A stretch of 64,000 nt of DNA from Flavobacterium sp. CF108 (GTDB lineage: Bacteria; Bacteroidota; Bacteroidia; Flavobacteriales; Flavobacteriaceae). The stretch is from contig NZ_FQWW01000004.1 in assembly GCF_900129795.1 (NCBI RefSeq), positions 124,001 through 188,000 on the forward strand, written 5' to 3'. The position numbers and the translations under genes were made by a program. This document shows positions 44,575-53,316 of the stretch, piece after piece (the stretch's first letter is position 1; the number at the start of each line of letters is the position of its first letter). The notes under the pieces were generated by a model. The model made no database searches. It was not told where the DNA came from and saw only the letters and a program-made list of their open reading frames with translations.

Positions 44575-44582
44575 TATATTTG
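44575..44582 (+). promoter_or_regulatory. -7 box (TATATTTG) of the susC operon
   Basis: TATATTTG matches the TAnnTTTG consensus 47 bp before the susC start codon. A TTG at 44561-44563 is too close for the usual -33 spacing, so an activator or the operator region may compensate. Confidence 0.55.
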
Positions 44583-44628
44583 ATTTGCCAATAAAAAACC
44601 AAAAGAAAAACATGAAAACCAAACTATT

Positions 44629-47600
44629 ATGAAAACAAAGCTTATTTCATTAGTGTTTATTGGAGGAATCATCTTCTCCACAAACGCCAAAGAGGTTGCA
44701 ATAAAAAAGCATCTTTTTGAACAACAAAGCAATCAAGTTGAAATTTCAGGCCAGATTTTAGGTCAGGATGATGGAATGCCAATTGCCGGAGCTACAATTT
44801 ATGCCGAGAGCAATAATAAAATAGCAGCAATATCTGATGAAAACGGAAAATTCAAATTAAAAGTTCCAGAAAACGAAGTTCATATTATTATAAGTTACAT
44901 GGGCTATGAAACTTTATCATTTGCCTTACTCAAAACGTCAGATTTAACGATTCGATTAAAACCTGCCGAAAATGTTCTGGAACAAGTTTTAGTTACCGCA
45001 TTGGGAGTTAAAAAAAGCAGTAAATCTGTTGCCTACGCTGTTACTGAATTAAAAGGAACAGAATTTACAAAAGCGAAAGAAACTAATATTTCGAATGCAT
45101 TGGTTGGAAAAATTGCCGGAGTAAACGTGAGCAGTACCTCAACCGGAGCAAATGGATCAACGAGAGTTGTAATTCGTGGAAACGGATCTTTGAACGGAAA
45201 TAACCAGCCGATGTATGTAGTTAACGATTTACCAATTGATAATACACAGCTTAATTTACCGGGAATTGGAAACGGTGCCGGTTCAACGAGAATAAATGTG
45301 GACCGTGGTGACGGAACTTCTGTTATCAATGCCGATGATATTAAAACGATTACGGTTTTAAAAGGTGGAACGGCTGCCGCGCTTTATGGTGCAAATGCTG
45401 CAAACGGTGTAATTTTGATTCAAACGAAAAGAGGTTCTGCTCAAAAAGGAATTGGTGTTGAATATAATTCTTCATTTACATTCGAAACACCTTCGATTAT
45501 TCCTGACTGGCAGTATGAATATGGTTCTGGAGCAAATGGAAAAAAACCAACCACGCAGGCAGAAGCTGTTGCAGCCGGACGCTGGTCTTGGGGAGCTAAA
45601 ATTGACGGAAGCAACGTAATTCAGTTTGATGGTGTTTCAAGACCTTATGTTGCACAAAAAAATAACATTAAAAATTTCTACGAAACAGGAACGACATTCA
45701 TTAACTCCCTTGCTTTATCTGGAGGAAATGAAAAAGCTACAGGCCGTCTTTCGTTCTCGAATATGGATAACCAAAGTGTGGTTCCAAATTCTGATTTTAA
45801 CCGAAAAAGCATCAACATTGCGAGTAATGTAAACTTAACAAACTGGCTAAAATTTGATGTTGTAGCACAATATAATTTAGAAAAATCCAACAACAGAGTA
45901 ACGGTTTCTGATGCGGAGGCAAATCCAAACTGGGGGACTTACATGATTGGTAATACTGTTGACATTCGAAATCTTGCCCCAGGTTATGATGAAAATGGAG
46001 TTGAAGAAGCATGGAATCCTGTTGCTGTTGCAACAAACCCTTATTTTGTTGTCAATAAAATTAAAAACAAAGACACTAAAAATCGTTTCATTGGGATGTT
46101 GAATGTAAAAGTAAATTTTACTCCTGAATTATTCCTTCAAGGTAGAATTGGACAAGATTATACCGATTATGATTTCTTCGGATACATTCCAAAAACAACT
46201 TTAAACAATCCGGTTGGATATGCGCAAGGTTCTAAAATGAAATTATCTAATATAAATTCTGAAGCAATTCTTAATTACACCAAAAAGAATTTTTATAATG
46301 ATTTCTCTTTAAATGCTTTAGTTGGAGTTAACTCTCGTACTACATTGAGAGACGAAACCAGAGTTGAAGGTTCAAATTTTGTATTAGATGATTTTTACGC
46401 TTTAAGTAATTTATCAACTTTGGCTTATAGCTATCCTTACGGAAAAACTAAAACCAACTCGGTTTACGGCGCTGCCGATTTTGATTATAAAAACATTGTG
46501 TTTTTAAATGTAACAGGCCGTCAAGATTGGTTTTCTACCCTTTCAAAAGAAAACAATACCGTATTTTATTCTTCTGTTGGAACAAGTATAATTGTTTCGG
46601 ATATTATAACACTGCCGGAATTTGTTTCGTTTGCTAAACTAAGAAGTTCATGGGCAGAAGTGGGAGGCGCAACGCCAGATCCTTATGCATTGAACCAATC
46701 GTACTCAATGATTCAGGGCGGACACAACGGTCAGCAGGTTCAGGGGCCAACAAGTTCAAGAGTTCCAAACGCGACTTTAAGTCCGTTGACTTCTACAACA
46801 TTTGAAATTGGAACAGATTTAGGATTTTTCAACAATCGTTTAAATCTTGATTTTGCTTGGTACAACCGTGCTACTACAAATGATATTGTCGAAACTACAA
46901 TTTCTACAGCTTCCGGAGCTAATACAGCTTTATTGAATTTAGGAAAAATGAGAAACAGAGGGGTTGAGTTTTTAGTAAGCGGTAAAATTATCAATTCTGA
47001 TAAGTTCTCCTGGGACGCAAGTTTCAACGGATCTTACAATGAAAACAAAGTTGAAGCACTTACAGATCAGTTAAACTCAATTACAATGGCAACTTCTGTA
47101 AACGGATATGTAACGATTACAAGTGACGTTGGGCGTCCGTACAGTATTATAAAAGGGTACAGACCTCGTAAAGATGCTAACGGAAATACGGTTTATAATG
47201 TAAGCGGCGGATCTGCAACTATTGCACAAGGCCCACTTGAAGAATTAGGTCAGGGAGTTCATCCTTGGGCTGCGGGACTTACCAACGAATTCAAATACAA
47301 AAACATTTCATTGAGCTTTTTAATCGACGGGAAGTTTGGCGGAAGTTTATATTCTGGAACAAACTTATACGGAACTCGTATGGGATTGACAAAACTGACG
47401 CTTGAAGGTCGTGAAAGCGGGTTGCCAATTAAAGGCGTTGATGTTAACGGGAATCCGGTTGATATGGTAATTGCTCCGGAAAACCTAAGAACGTATTATG
47501 ACGGTTTAAGAAATATTTCTTCTGAATTTGTTTATGATGCCAGTTTCATCAAATTAAGACAAGTAATTCTGGGTTACGATTTACCTATTGAAAAAATAAA

Positions 47601-47784
47601 AGGATTATCAAAACTTCAGGGCGCTTCTGTCTCATTTGTGGCGAGAAACTTATTTATCCTTTACAAGAAAACGCCAAACGTAGATCCTGAATCTGTATTT
47701 AGTGCCGGAAATGCTCAGGGTGTAGAACAATTTGGAGTACCAAAAACAAGAAGTTTCGGTTTAAACTTAAATGTCAAATTTTAA
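44629..47784 (+). CDS. SusC/RagA-type TonB-dependent outer-membrane transporter
   Basis: This 1051-residue outer-membrane barrel, driven by TonB, takes up oligosaccharides with its SusD partner. Domains: signal peptide (1-20), carboxypeptidase-regulatory-like domain (about 38-115, GQDDGMPIAGATIYAE and ISYMGYET), plug (about 120-250, ALGVKKSSKSV and SVINADDIKTITVLKGG), then the barrel to the end (C-terminal SFGLNLNVKF). SusD follows 34 bp downstream. It heads the operon that runs at least to the dipeptidase-like gene at 55520, and its upstream sites suggest control by the linked DeoR regulator. Confidence 0.96.
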   Translation: MKTKLISLVFIGGIIFSTNAKEVAIKKHLFEQQSNQVEISGQILGQDDGMPIAGATIYAESNNKIAAISDENGKFKLKVPENEVHIIISYMGYETLSFALLKTSDLTIRLKPAENVLEQVLVTALGVKKSSKSVAYAVTELKGTEFTKAKETNISNALVGKIAGVNVSSTSTGANGSTRVVIRGNGSLNGNNQPMYVVNDLPIDNTQLNLPGIGNGAGSTRINVDRGDGTSVINADDIKTITVLKGGTAAALYGANAANGVILIQTKRGSAQKGIGVEYNSSFTFETPSIIPDWQYEYGSGANGKKPTTQAEAVAAGRWSWGAKIDGSNVIQFDGVSRPYVAQKNNIKNFYETGTTFINSLALSGGNEKATGRLSFSNMDNQSVVPNSDFNRKSINIASNVNLTNWLKFDVVAQYNLEKSNNRVTVSDAEANPNWGTYMIGNTVDIRNLAPGYDENGVEEAWNPVAVATNPYFVVNKIKNKDTKNRFIGMLNVKVNFTPELFLQGRIGQDYTDYDFFGYIPKTTLNNPVGYAQGSKMKLSNINSEAILNYTKKNFYNDFSLNALVGVNSRTTLRDETRVEGSNFVLDDFYALSNLSTLAYSYPYGKTKTNSVYGAADFDYKNIVFLNVTGRQDWFSTLSKENNTVFYSSVGTSIIVSDIITLPEFVSFAKLRSSWAEVGGATPDPYALNQSYSMIQGGHNGQQVQGPTSSRVPNATLSPLTSTTFEIGTDLGFFNNRLNLDFAWYNRATTNDIVETTISTASGANTALLNLGKMRNRGVEFLVSGKIINSDKFSWDASFNGSYNENKVEALTDQLNSITMATSVNGYVTITSDVGRPYSIIKGYRPRKDANGNTVYNVSGGSATIAQGPLEELGQGVHPWAAGLTNEFKYKNISLSFLIDGKFGGSLYSGTNLYGTRMGLTKLTLEGRESGLPIKGVDVNGNPVDMVIAPENLRTYYDGLRNISSEFVYDASFIKLRQVILGYDLPIEKIKGLSKLQGASVSFVARNLFILYKKTPNVDPESVFSAGNAQGVEQFGVPKTRSFGLNLNVKF

Positions 47785-47818
47785 GCTTGCTTTATTTCTA
47801 ATAATTAAATTAAAAGAC

Positions 47819-49345
47819 ATGAAAAAGATAACCCTATTATATATCGCAGGCTTGCTTTTAGGAAGCATGACAGCTTGTAACGATGATTTTGATGAAATCA
47901 ATACCAACCCAAATTCAGTTGATAAACCAAATCCGAATTTTGTTTTCAGTAAAGCACAGCTTGACGGATTAAACAATAATTATTTCTTCACCAATATTCT
48001 GGAATGCGGCGGATTACTGCAGCATTACGCAACATACAAAGAAGCTTCTGGTGTGGGAGATAAATATTTAAGCAACGAAGTTTATTTTTCTGCTTATTTC
48101 AATCAGGCCTATCCATTGGCTTTAAACGAAACTGAAATTGTAATAAATGAGGTAAAAAACAATCCAAACGATAGCAACAAATTGAATATTGCGAGAATTT
48201 GGAAAGTGTATTTATATCATAAATTGACCGATTTATATGGAGATATTCCGTACTCTGAAGCTGCAAAAGCAAATACGACACAGATTTTCCTTCCAAAATA
48301 CGATACTCAGGAATTTATCTATAAAGATTTATTAAAAGAATTGGATGAAGCTGCTGCTGCGTTAGATCCTGCAAAACCAAGTTTTGGAAAATCTGATTTT
48401 ATTTATGACGGAGATGTTGCCAAATGGAAAAAGTTCTCTTACTCGTTAATGCTTCGTTTAGGATTACGATTAACAAAAGTTGATGCTGCATTGGCACAAA
48501 CCTGGGTAACAAAAGCAATTGCCGGCGGTGTAATTTTAAACGGAACAGATAACGCCATCATGAAATATACAGACGGACCAAATGATTTTAATAGAAATCC
48601 GGTTGGTTTCGATTCGAGAAAACAAGATTTTACAGCGGGTTCTTACGGTACAAAAAATGTGGAGGGCGGAAAATTAGCTAAAACATTTATCGATTTATTA
48701 CAATCAACTGCCGATCCTAGAATTAGTGTTTATGCCGGTGTTTGGCAGGGAACAACTCAAAATACCGCGCTTGCCGTTCAAAAAGGTTTCCCTAACGGAA
48801 CTAAAATTGCCCCAACTCCTACTGAACAAGCAACGTATTCTGAACCTAACCAAAGTACGGTTTTTAAATACGATGCACCGCTTGTTTTAATCAGCAATGC
48901 CGAAACCAATTTATATTTAGCCGAAGCCGCTGCAAGAGGATGGTATGCTGCATCTGATAAAGATTTATATGAAAAAGGGGTGCAGGCTTCTTTCTTAAAC
49001 ATGGGAATCTACGGAGCTGGATATGCGATTCCAGATGCAGCGCCATATTTAACAGCAAATCCATACAATGCAGCAGGAACTTTTGCAGAGAAAATGAATA
49101 AAATTCATACGCAGATTTATGTGGCTTTATTTGTAGACGAGCAGGAAATTTATGCCAACTGGAGAAGAACAGGGTATCCTGTTTTAGTTCCTGTAAATTT
49201 TCCGGGTAACGTTACAAACGGCACAATACCAAGACGTTTCAAATATCCAACCAGCGAATATTCAGTGAATTCAACTAACTTAGCAGAAGCGGTTAAACGT
49301 CAGGGTGAAGACGCTTTTACAACAAAAATCTGGTGGGATAAATAA
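47819..49345 (+). CDS. SusD/RagB-type substrate-binding lipoprotein
   Basis: This 508-residue outer-membrane lipoprotein (lipobox SMTAC, Cys20) is the surface partner of SusC. The SusD-like-2 pattern is seen: N-terminal CNDDFDEINTNPNSVDKPNP, LYHKLTDLYGDIPYSEA in the TPR core, and NLYLAEAAARGW. A longer open frame starts within the susC terminus, but the ATG at 47819 begins the signal peptide. Substrate is inferred from neighbours only: oxidised or plain chito-oligosaccharides. Confidence 0.94.
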   Translation: MKKITLLYIAGLLLGSMTACNDDFDEINTNPNSVDKPNPNFVFSKAQLDGLNNNYFFTNILECGGLLQHYATYKEASGVGDKYLSNEVYFSAYFNQAYPLALNETEIVINEVKNNPNDSNKLNIARIWKVYLYHKLTDLYGDIPYSEAAKANTTQIFLPKYDTQEFIYKDLLKELDEAAAALDPAKPSFGKSDFIYDGDVAKWKKFSYSLMLRLGLRLTKVDAALAQTWVTKAIAGGVILNGTDNAIMKYTDGPNDFNRNPVGFDSRKQDFTAGSYGTKNVEGGKLAKTFIDLLQSTADPRISVYAGVWQGTTQNTALAVQKGFPNGTKIAPTPTEQATYSEPNQSTVFKYDAPLVLISNAETNLYLAEAAARGWYAASDKDLYEKGVQASFLNMGIYGAGYAIPDAAPYLTANPYNAAGTFAEKMNKIHTQIYVALFVDEQEIYANWRRTGYPVLVPVNFPGNVTNGTIPRRFKYPTSEYSVNSTNLAEAVKRQGEDAFTTKIWWDK

Positions 49346-49375
49346 ACGAATCAAGAATTGAAAAAATGTGCCTTT

Positions 49376-49520
49376 AGGCACTTAATATTGGTAGTCATAT
49401 AGGTTTCAAATTCGTTGGCGTGCCGTAGGTACGCAACATACAATGACTATTGCGTACCTACGGCACGCTGGATATTCTAATTAATGTTTTCTACCGATAT
49501 TAAGTGCCTAACGGCACAAA
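49376..49520. repeat. Intergenic palindromes between susD and gntP-family permease
   Basis: Palindromic words gtgcctttaggcac, gcgtgccgtaggtacgc and gcgtacctacggcacgc, with the inverted partner gtgcctaacggcac near the end. A tctaccgatatta word flanks them. It is related to 160-360 and 15580-15812. In transcripts it could act as an mRNA-stabilising or attenuating structure between the outer-membrane genes and the permease. Confidence 0.7.
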
Positions 49521-49546
49521 TTAAAATAAAAAACACAAAAAGATAA

Positions 49547-50866
49547 ATGAGCATTTTAATTCTTACGGCATGCATTGCGTTTTTAATCATACAAATAGCT
49601 TGGCTTAAAATCAATCCGTTTATTGCCTTTATCATAACAGCTTTATTAGCAGGCCTGTTTTTAGGCCTGCCAATAAGCACTTTGTCACAAACCGTTCAAA
49701 AAGGGCTGGGCGAAATGTTAGGATCTATTACGCTGATTATTGTTTTCGGAACCTGTATTGGTAAACTTACCGTTTCATCAGGCGCCGCCAATGTTATTGC
49801 CAAAACAGTCATGGGATGGACGGGCAGAAAATACGTTCGACTCGGCTTAATGATTACCGGGTTTATTGTTGGGATACCTCTATTTTATAGTGTTGGATTT
49901 GTTTTGTTAGTACCACTAATCTTTTCAGTAGCCCATCAATTTAAACTGTCAAAAGTATATCTGGGAATTCCAATGCTGGCGTCGCTTTCAGTAGCACACG
50001 GTTTTTTGCCCCCGCATCCGTCACCAATGGCTTTGAGCAGTATTTTAAATGCTGATATTGGACTTGTTTTAGTTTACGGAATTATAATTGCGATTCCGAC
50101 TATTTTTATTGCGGGTTTATTATTTTCTAATTTACTTAAAAACATCAAAACCGAATCGGATCATGAAATTTTGAATGTCGAAGAAGTCGTAAACCACGGT
50201 AAACTTCCGAGTTTCTCGCTTAGTTTATTTTCGGCTTTATTTCCGGTTTTTGGTTTGACTATAACTTCCATATTACCCTTAATTTCAACTAATGAAACGC
50301 TGAATGAAATTTGCAAAACAGTAGGAGAACCAAGTATGATTATGCTTATTTCTTTATTGCTCTGCACCTACACTTTAGGGATTAGAATGAACCGAAGCAT
50401 CACATCGGTAATGGACGATTATGCAGTCGCTATAAAAGATGTCGCTTTGATTGTTTTAATCGTTGGCGGTGCGGGAGGCTTGAAAGAAGTTATGATCGTT
50501 AGCGGTGTAAACGAAACTATAATTGCAGCCTTAACACAAATAAACATTCATCCATTTTTATTGGCCTGGATGATGGCGGCGATTATTCGCGTTTGTGTAG
50601 GTTCTGCAACCGCAGCCGGATTAATGACTGCGAGCGTTTTATTACCTTTGTTACAAACTGCTGGTCTCGATCCCAATCTGTTAGTTTTATCTGTTGGAGC
50701 AGGAAGCTTAATGTGCTCGCATGTAAACGATCCAAGTTTTTGGATGTTCAAAGAATATTTTAATATCAGCCTGAAAGACACGTTCAAATCATGGACGGTT
50801 ATGGAATCTTTAGTCTCTGTTTTAGGAATTGTTTTCGTATTTATTTTAAACTCAATTATACATTAA
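49547..50866 (+). CDS. GntP-family sugar-acid:H+ symporter
   Basis: This 439-residue inner-membrane permease has about 12-14 hydrophobic segments. The GntP/gluconate-permease signature is clear: VAHGFLPPHPSPMALS near residue 150 and SVGAGSLMCSHVNDPSFWMFKEYF near residue 385. Members import gluconate, idonate, fructuronate or related aldonic acids. Its place between SusCD and KDG-type catabolic genes suggests an aldonic acid such as N-acetyl-D-glucosaminate as substrate. The start follows SusD across a repeat-rich gap. Confidence 0.93.
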   Translation: MSILILTACIAFLIIQIAWLKINPFIAFIITALLAGLFLGLPISTLSQTVQKGLGEMLGSITLIIVFGTCIGKLTVSSGAANVIAKTVMGWTGRKYVRLGLMITGFIVGIPLFYSVGFVLLVPLIFSVAHQFKLSKVYLGIPMLASLSVAHGFLPPHPSPMALSSILNADIGLVLVYGIIIAIPTIFIAGLLFSNLLKNIKTESDHEILNVEEVVNHGKLPSFSLSLFSALFPVFGLTITSILPLISTNETLNEICKTVGEPSMIMLISLLLCTYTLGIRMNRSITSVMDDYAVAIKDVALIVLIVGGAGGLKEVMIVSGVNETIIAALTQINIHPFLLAWMMAAIIRVCVGSATAAGLMTASVLLPLLQTAGLDPNLLVLSVGAGSLMCSHVNDPSFWMFKEYFNISLKDTFKSWTVMESLVSVLGIVFVFILNSIIH

Positions 50867-50870
50867 TATC

Positions 50871-51338
50871 ATGAATTTATTACCACAAGAAAAATTTGAA
50901 ACCCTTGGCCTTTCATTACCGCCAGCACCTCAACCTCTTGGTATATATAAACCTTATTTAGTCGACGGAAAATACTTGTATCTTTCTGGTCACGGTCCTG
51001 TTCGCGACGATAAATCCTTAATCATTGGCCGAATTGGCAATGATATGGATATCGAAGAAGGAAAACTAGCCGCAAGACAAGTCGGCTTAACCATGCTTTC
51101 GACAATTGTAACCAATTTTGGAAGCCTGAATAAAGTAAAACGAGTTATAAAAGTTTTAGGAATGGTGAATTGCAATGGTGATTTCCTAAGACATCCTTAT
51201 GTAATAAACGGCTGCAGTGAATTGTTTGCTGAAGTTTGGGGACAGGAAAACGGAATTGGAGTAAGAAGCGCCGTAGGAATGGGTTCTTTACCAGACAATA
51301 TTCCTGTTGAAGTTGAAGCTGTTTTCGAATTATTCTAA
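50871..51338 (+). CDS. RidA-family protein (enamine/imine deaminase type)
   Basis: This 155-residue YjgF/RidA-family protein belongs to a family that hydrolyses reactive enamine/imine intermediates released by PLP-dependent dehydratases. A family Arg is present in GIGVRSAVGMGSLPDNIPVEVEAVF, and YLYLSGHGPVRDD is the N-terminal strand motif. It is longer than standard RidA (about 128). It lies 4 bp after the permease gene, and the neighbouring PLP enzyme at 53317 would generate such an intermediate, a specific functional fit. Confidence 0.92.
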   Translation: MNLLPQEKFETLGLSLPPAPQPLGIYKPYLVDGKYLYLSGHGPVRDDKSLIIGRIGNDMDIEEGKLAARQVGLTMLSTIVTNFGSLNKVKRVIKVLGMVNCNGDFLRHPYVINGCSELFAEVWGQENGIGVRSAVGMGSLPDNIPVEVEAVFELF

Positions 51339-51346
51339 AAAATAGG

Positions 51347-51609
51347 CCACAGACGATAACGATTAAAGAGCAATCTGAATTGGTTAAGGAAATACTTTGA
51401 TTCTAAGTCTGTGGTTATGTAAAAAAATATAGGCCACAGATTACACAGATTAAAAGGATTATTTTTTTTCGCCACGAATTACACGAATTTTCACGAATTA
51501 CTTTTTTTACTTCAAGCATATAAAAATTAGTGCAAATTCGTGTAATTCGTAGCAAAAAGATTTAATCACTATCCAAAAAAAAATCATTTTAATCTGTATA
51601 ATCTGTGGC
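51347..51609. repeat. Nested CCACAGATT / CCACGAATT inverted repeats
   Basis: The outer pair gccacagattacacagatta (from 51433) and aatctgtataatctgtggc (to 51609) encloses gccacgaattacacgaatt (51471-51489) and aattcgtgtaattcgtagc (51535-51553). A preceding single block (51347-51417) has ccacagac and gtctgtgg ends. It shares words with 2770-2868 and 3609-3743. It sits inside the operon between ridA and the kinase gene. Confidence 0.8.
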
Positions 51610-51624
51610 AAAAAAAACAAAACC

Positions 51625-52656
51625 ATGAATACAATTACCTCACAAGCAAGAATAGCAACATTTGGAGAATTATTACTTCGGATGAATGTTGCCAATGGAA
51701 ACCGGTTTACACAGGCAGATGAAATAAAAATTCATGTGGGCGGTGCCGAAGCCAATGTTTGTGTTTTACTTTCTCAACTCGGAATCCAAACCGATTATAT
51801 TACCCGATTGCCCGAAAATGATTTGGCACAACTGGCTTTAAACGAACTTCAGAAATACAAAGTAAATACTTCAAAATGTGTTTATGGCGGAGAGCGTTTG
51901 GGCTTATATTTTGTTGAATCCGGAAATCAAATCAGACAATCGCAGGTTATTTACGACCGAAGCAATTCGTCTTTTGCAACCATTCAAAAAGATCAAATTA
52001 ACTGGAATAAAGTTTTAGAAGATGTTACGCATTTTCATTGGTCAGGAATAAGTCCGGGAGTTTCTAATGAAGCTGGTTTAGCCTGCAAAGAAGCGATTTT
52101 GGCAGCGCATAAAAAAGGGTTGCCAATTTCTTCTGATTTTAATTACAGATCGAAATTATGGCAGTACGGAAAACATCCGTCGGAAATTATGCCAGATTTA
52201 TTACAATACAGCACCATAACCGTTGCTGACTTGGATGCGATTGAAATTTATTTCGGAATCAAAACCGACAAAAATGAATCTGATGAAAACCGTTTTCAAA
52301 AAACATTTGAATTATTAAAAGCAAAAATGCCTTTTCTAAAAACTCTCGCAATGAGTTTTAGAAAATCAGATGGACCAGCTCATTTGTATAAAGGTTTATT
52401 GATACATGAAGGCAATTTTTACCAAACGCCAGAACACAAAATACATGTTGTAACCGACCAAATTGGCTCTGGAGATGCGTTCAACGCCGGATTATTATAT
52501 GGATTATCCAACAAATTATCCGGACAGGAATGCATTGAATGGGCAACAGCCTGCGGCGTAATCAAACAAAGCATTCACGGAGATTTTGCCATAAGCAATC
52601 TCAACGAAATAAGTCATTTTATTAAAAACGGCTCAAGTAATAGAATTAATAGATAA
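51625..52656 (+). CDS. PfkB-family sugar kinase, 2-keto-3-deoxygluconate kinase-like
   Basis: This 343-residue ribokinase-fold kinase shows FGELLLRMNV, GGAEANVCVLLSQLG and the C-terminal catalytic motif TDQIGSGDAFNAGLLYGL with the base Asp. It is placed next to a KDPG aldolase, which matches the pair used to convert 2-keto-3-deoxygluconate to KDPG and then pyruvate plus glyceraldehyde 3-phosphate. The start ATG follows a repeat-rich gap; the next gene starts 9 bp after its stop. 2-keto-3-deoxygluconate kinase is the most likely activity, though other PfkB sugars remain possible. Confidence 0.88.
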   Translation: MNTITSQARIATFGELLLRMNVANGNRFTQADEIKIHVGGAEANVCVLLSQLGIQTDYITRLPENDLAQLALNELQKYKVNTSKCVYGGERLGLYFVESGNQIRQSQVIYDRSNSSFATIQKDQINWNKVLEDVTHFHWSGISPGVSNEAGLACKEAILAAHKKGLPISSDFNYRSKLWQYGKHPSEIMPDLLQYSTITVADLDAIEIYFGIKTDKNESDENRFQKTFELLKAKMPFLKTLAMSFRKSDGPAHLYKGLLIHEGNFYQTPEHKIHVVTDQIGSGDAFNAGLLYGLSNKLSGQECIEWATACGVIKQSIHGDFAISNLNEISHFIKNGSSNRINR

Positions 52657-52665
52657 ATAAAGAAT

Positions 52666-53313
52666 ATGTACAGCATTTTAAAAACGCAAGGTGTACTTCC
52701 GTTAGTAACCCAAATCAACATTGAAACAGCCCAAATAGTATTGCAATCAGCGGCTGATGCTGGCATAAAAATTATCGAGTTTGCTGCTCGCGCCAATGAT
52801 GCAAAAGAAGTTTTCACCCAAATGACAGCCTTTAAAAAAGCAAATAATCTGGATGTTAAAATAGCCGTTGGCTCTATTTTGTCTGTTGATGAAGCAGCAA
52901 TATACCATCAATTAGGAGCAGACTGCATTGTTTGTCCGCATACTGATCCGGAAATTGGAGCGTATTGCCTTAAGAATAATATTTACTGGATTCCCGGGGC
53001 TGCTACTTTAAATGAAATATTACACGCCAATAAATTAGGTGCCGAGGTTGTAAAACTTTTTCCGGCAGATAAAATCGGTGGTCCCGGATATGTAAAAGCG
53101 ATACGAGCGCCTTTCCCTAGTTTAAAAATAATGCCAACCGGAGGTGTAACGCTCGAAGAAAGTAATTTAAAATCGTGGTTTAAATCTGGAGTTGTCTGCG
53201 TGGGAATTGGTTCTAATTTATTTTCGAAAGAAATGCTTTTGAATTTAAATTATGAGCAGGCATTGCAGGCTTTTCAAAATTTAATCGAAGTTGTAGAAAA
53301 AACAAGAAACTAA
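52666..53313 (+). CDS. eda: KDPG aldolase (2-dehydro-3-deoxyphosphogluconate aldolase)
   Basis: This 215-residue class I aldolase cleaves 2-keto-3-deoxy-6-phosphogluconate to pyruvate and glyceraldehyde 3-phosphate. The Schiff-base Lys lies in VVKLFPADKIGGPGYVKAI. Other family motifs are a Glu in KIIEFAARANDA, GADCIVCPH and MPTGGVTLEE. It begins 9 bp after the kinase and 3 bp before the next gene, so the three form a tight operon core. Confidence 0.96.
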   Translation: MYSILKTQGVLPLVTQINIETAQIVLQSAADAGIKIIEFAARANDAKEVFTQMTAFKKANNLDVKIAVGSILSVDEAAIYHQLGADCIVCPHTDPEIGAYCLKNNIYWIPGAATLNEILHANKLGAEVVKLFPADKIGGPGYVKAIRAPFPSLKIMPTGGVTLEESNLKSWFKSGVVCVGIGSNLFSKEMLLNLNYEQALQAFQNLIEVVEKTRN

Positions 53314-53316
53314 ATT

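Noticed and set aside
44612..44630. Earlier ATG (44612) as susC start
   Set aside because: It is out of frame with the signal peptide; the ATG at 44629 starts the exported protein.
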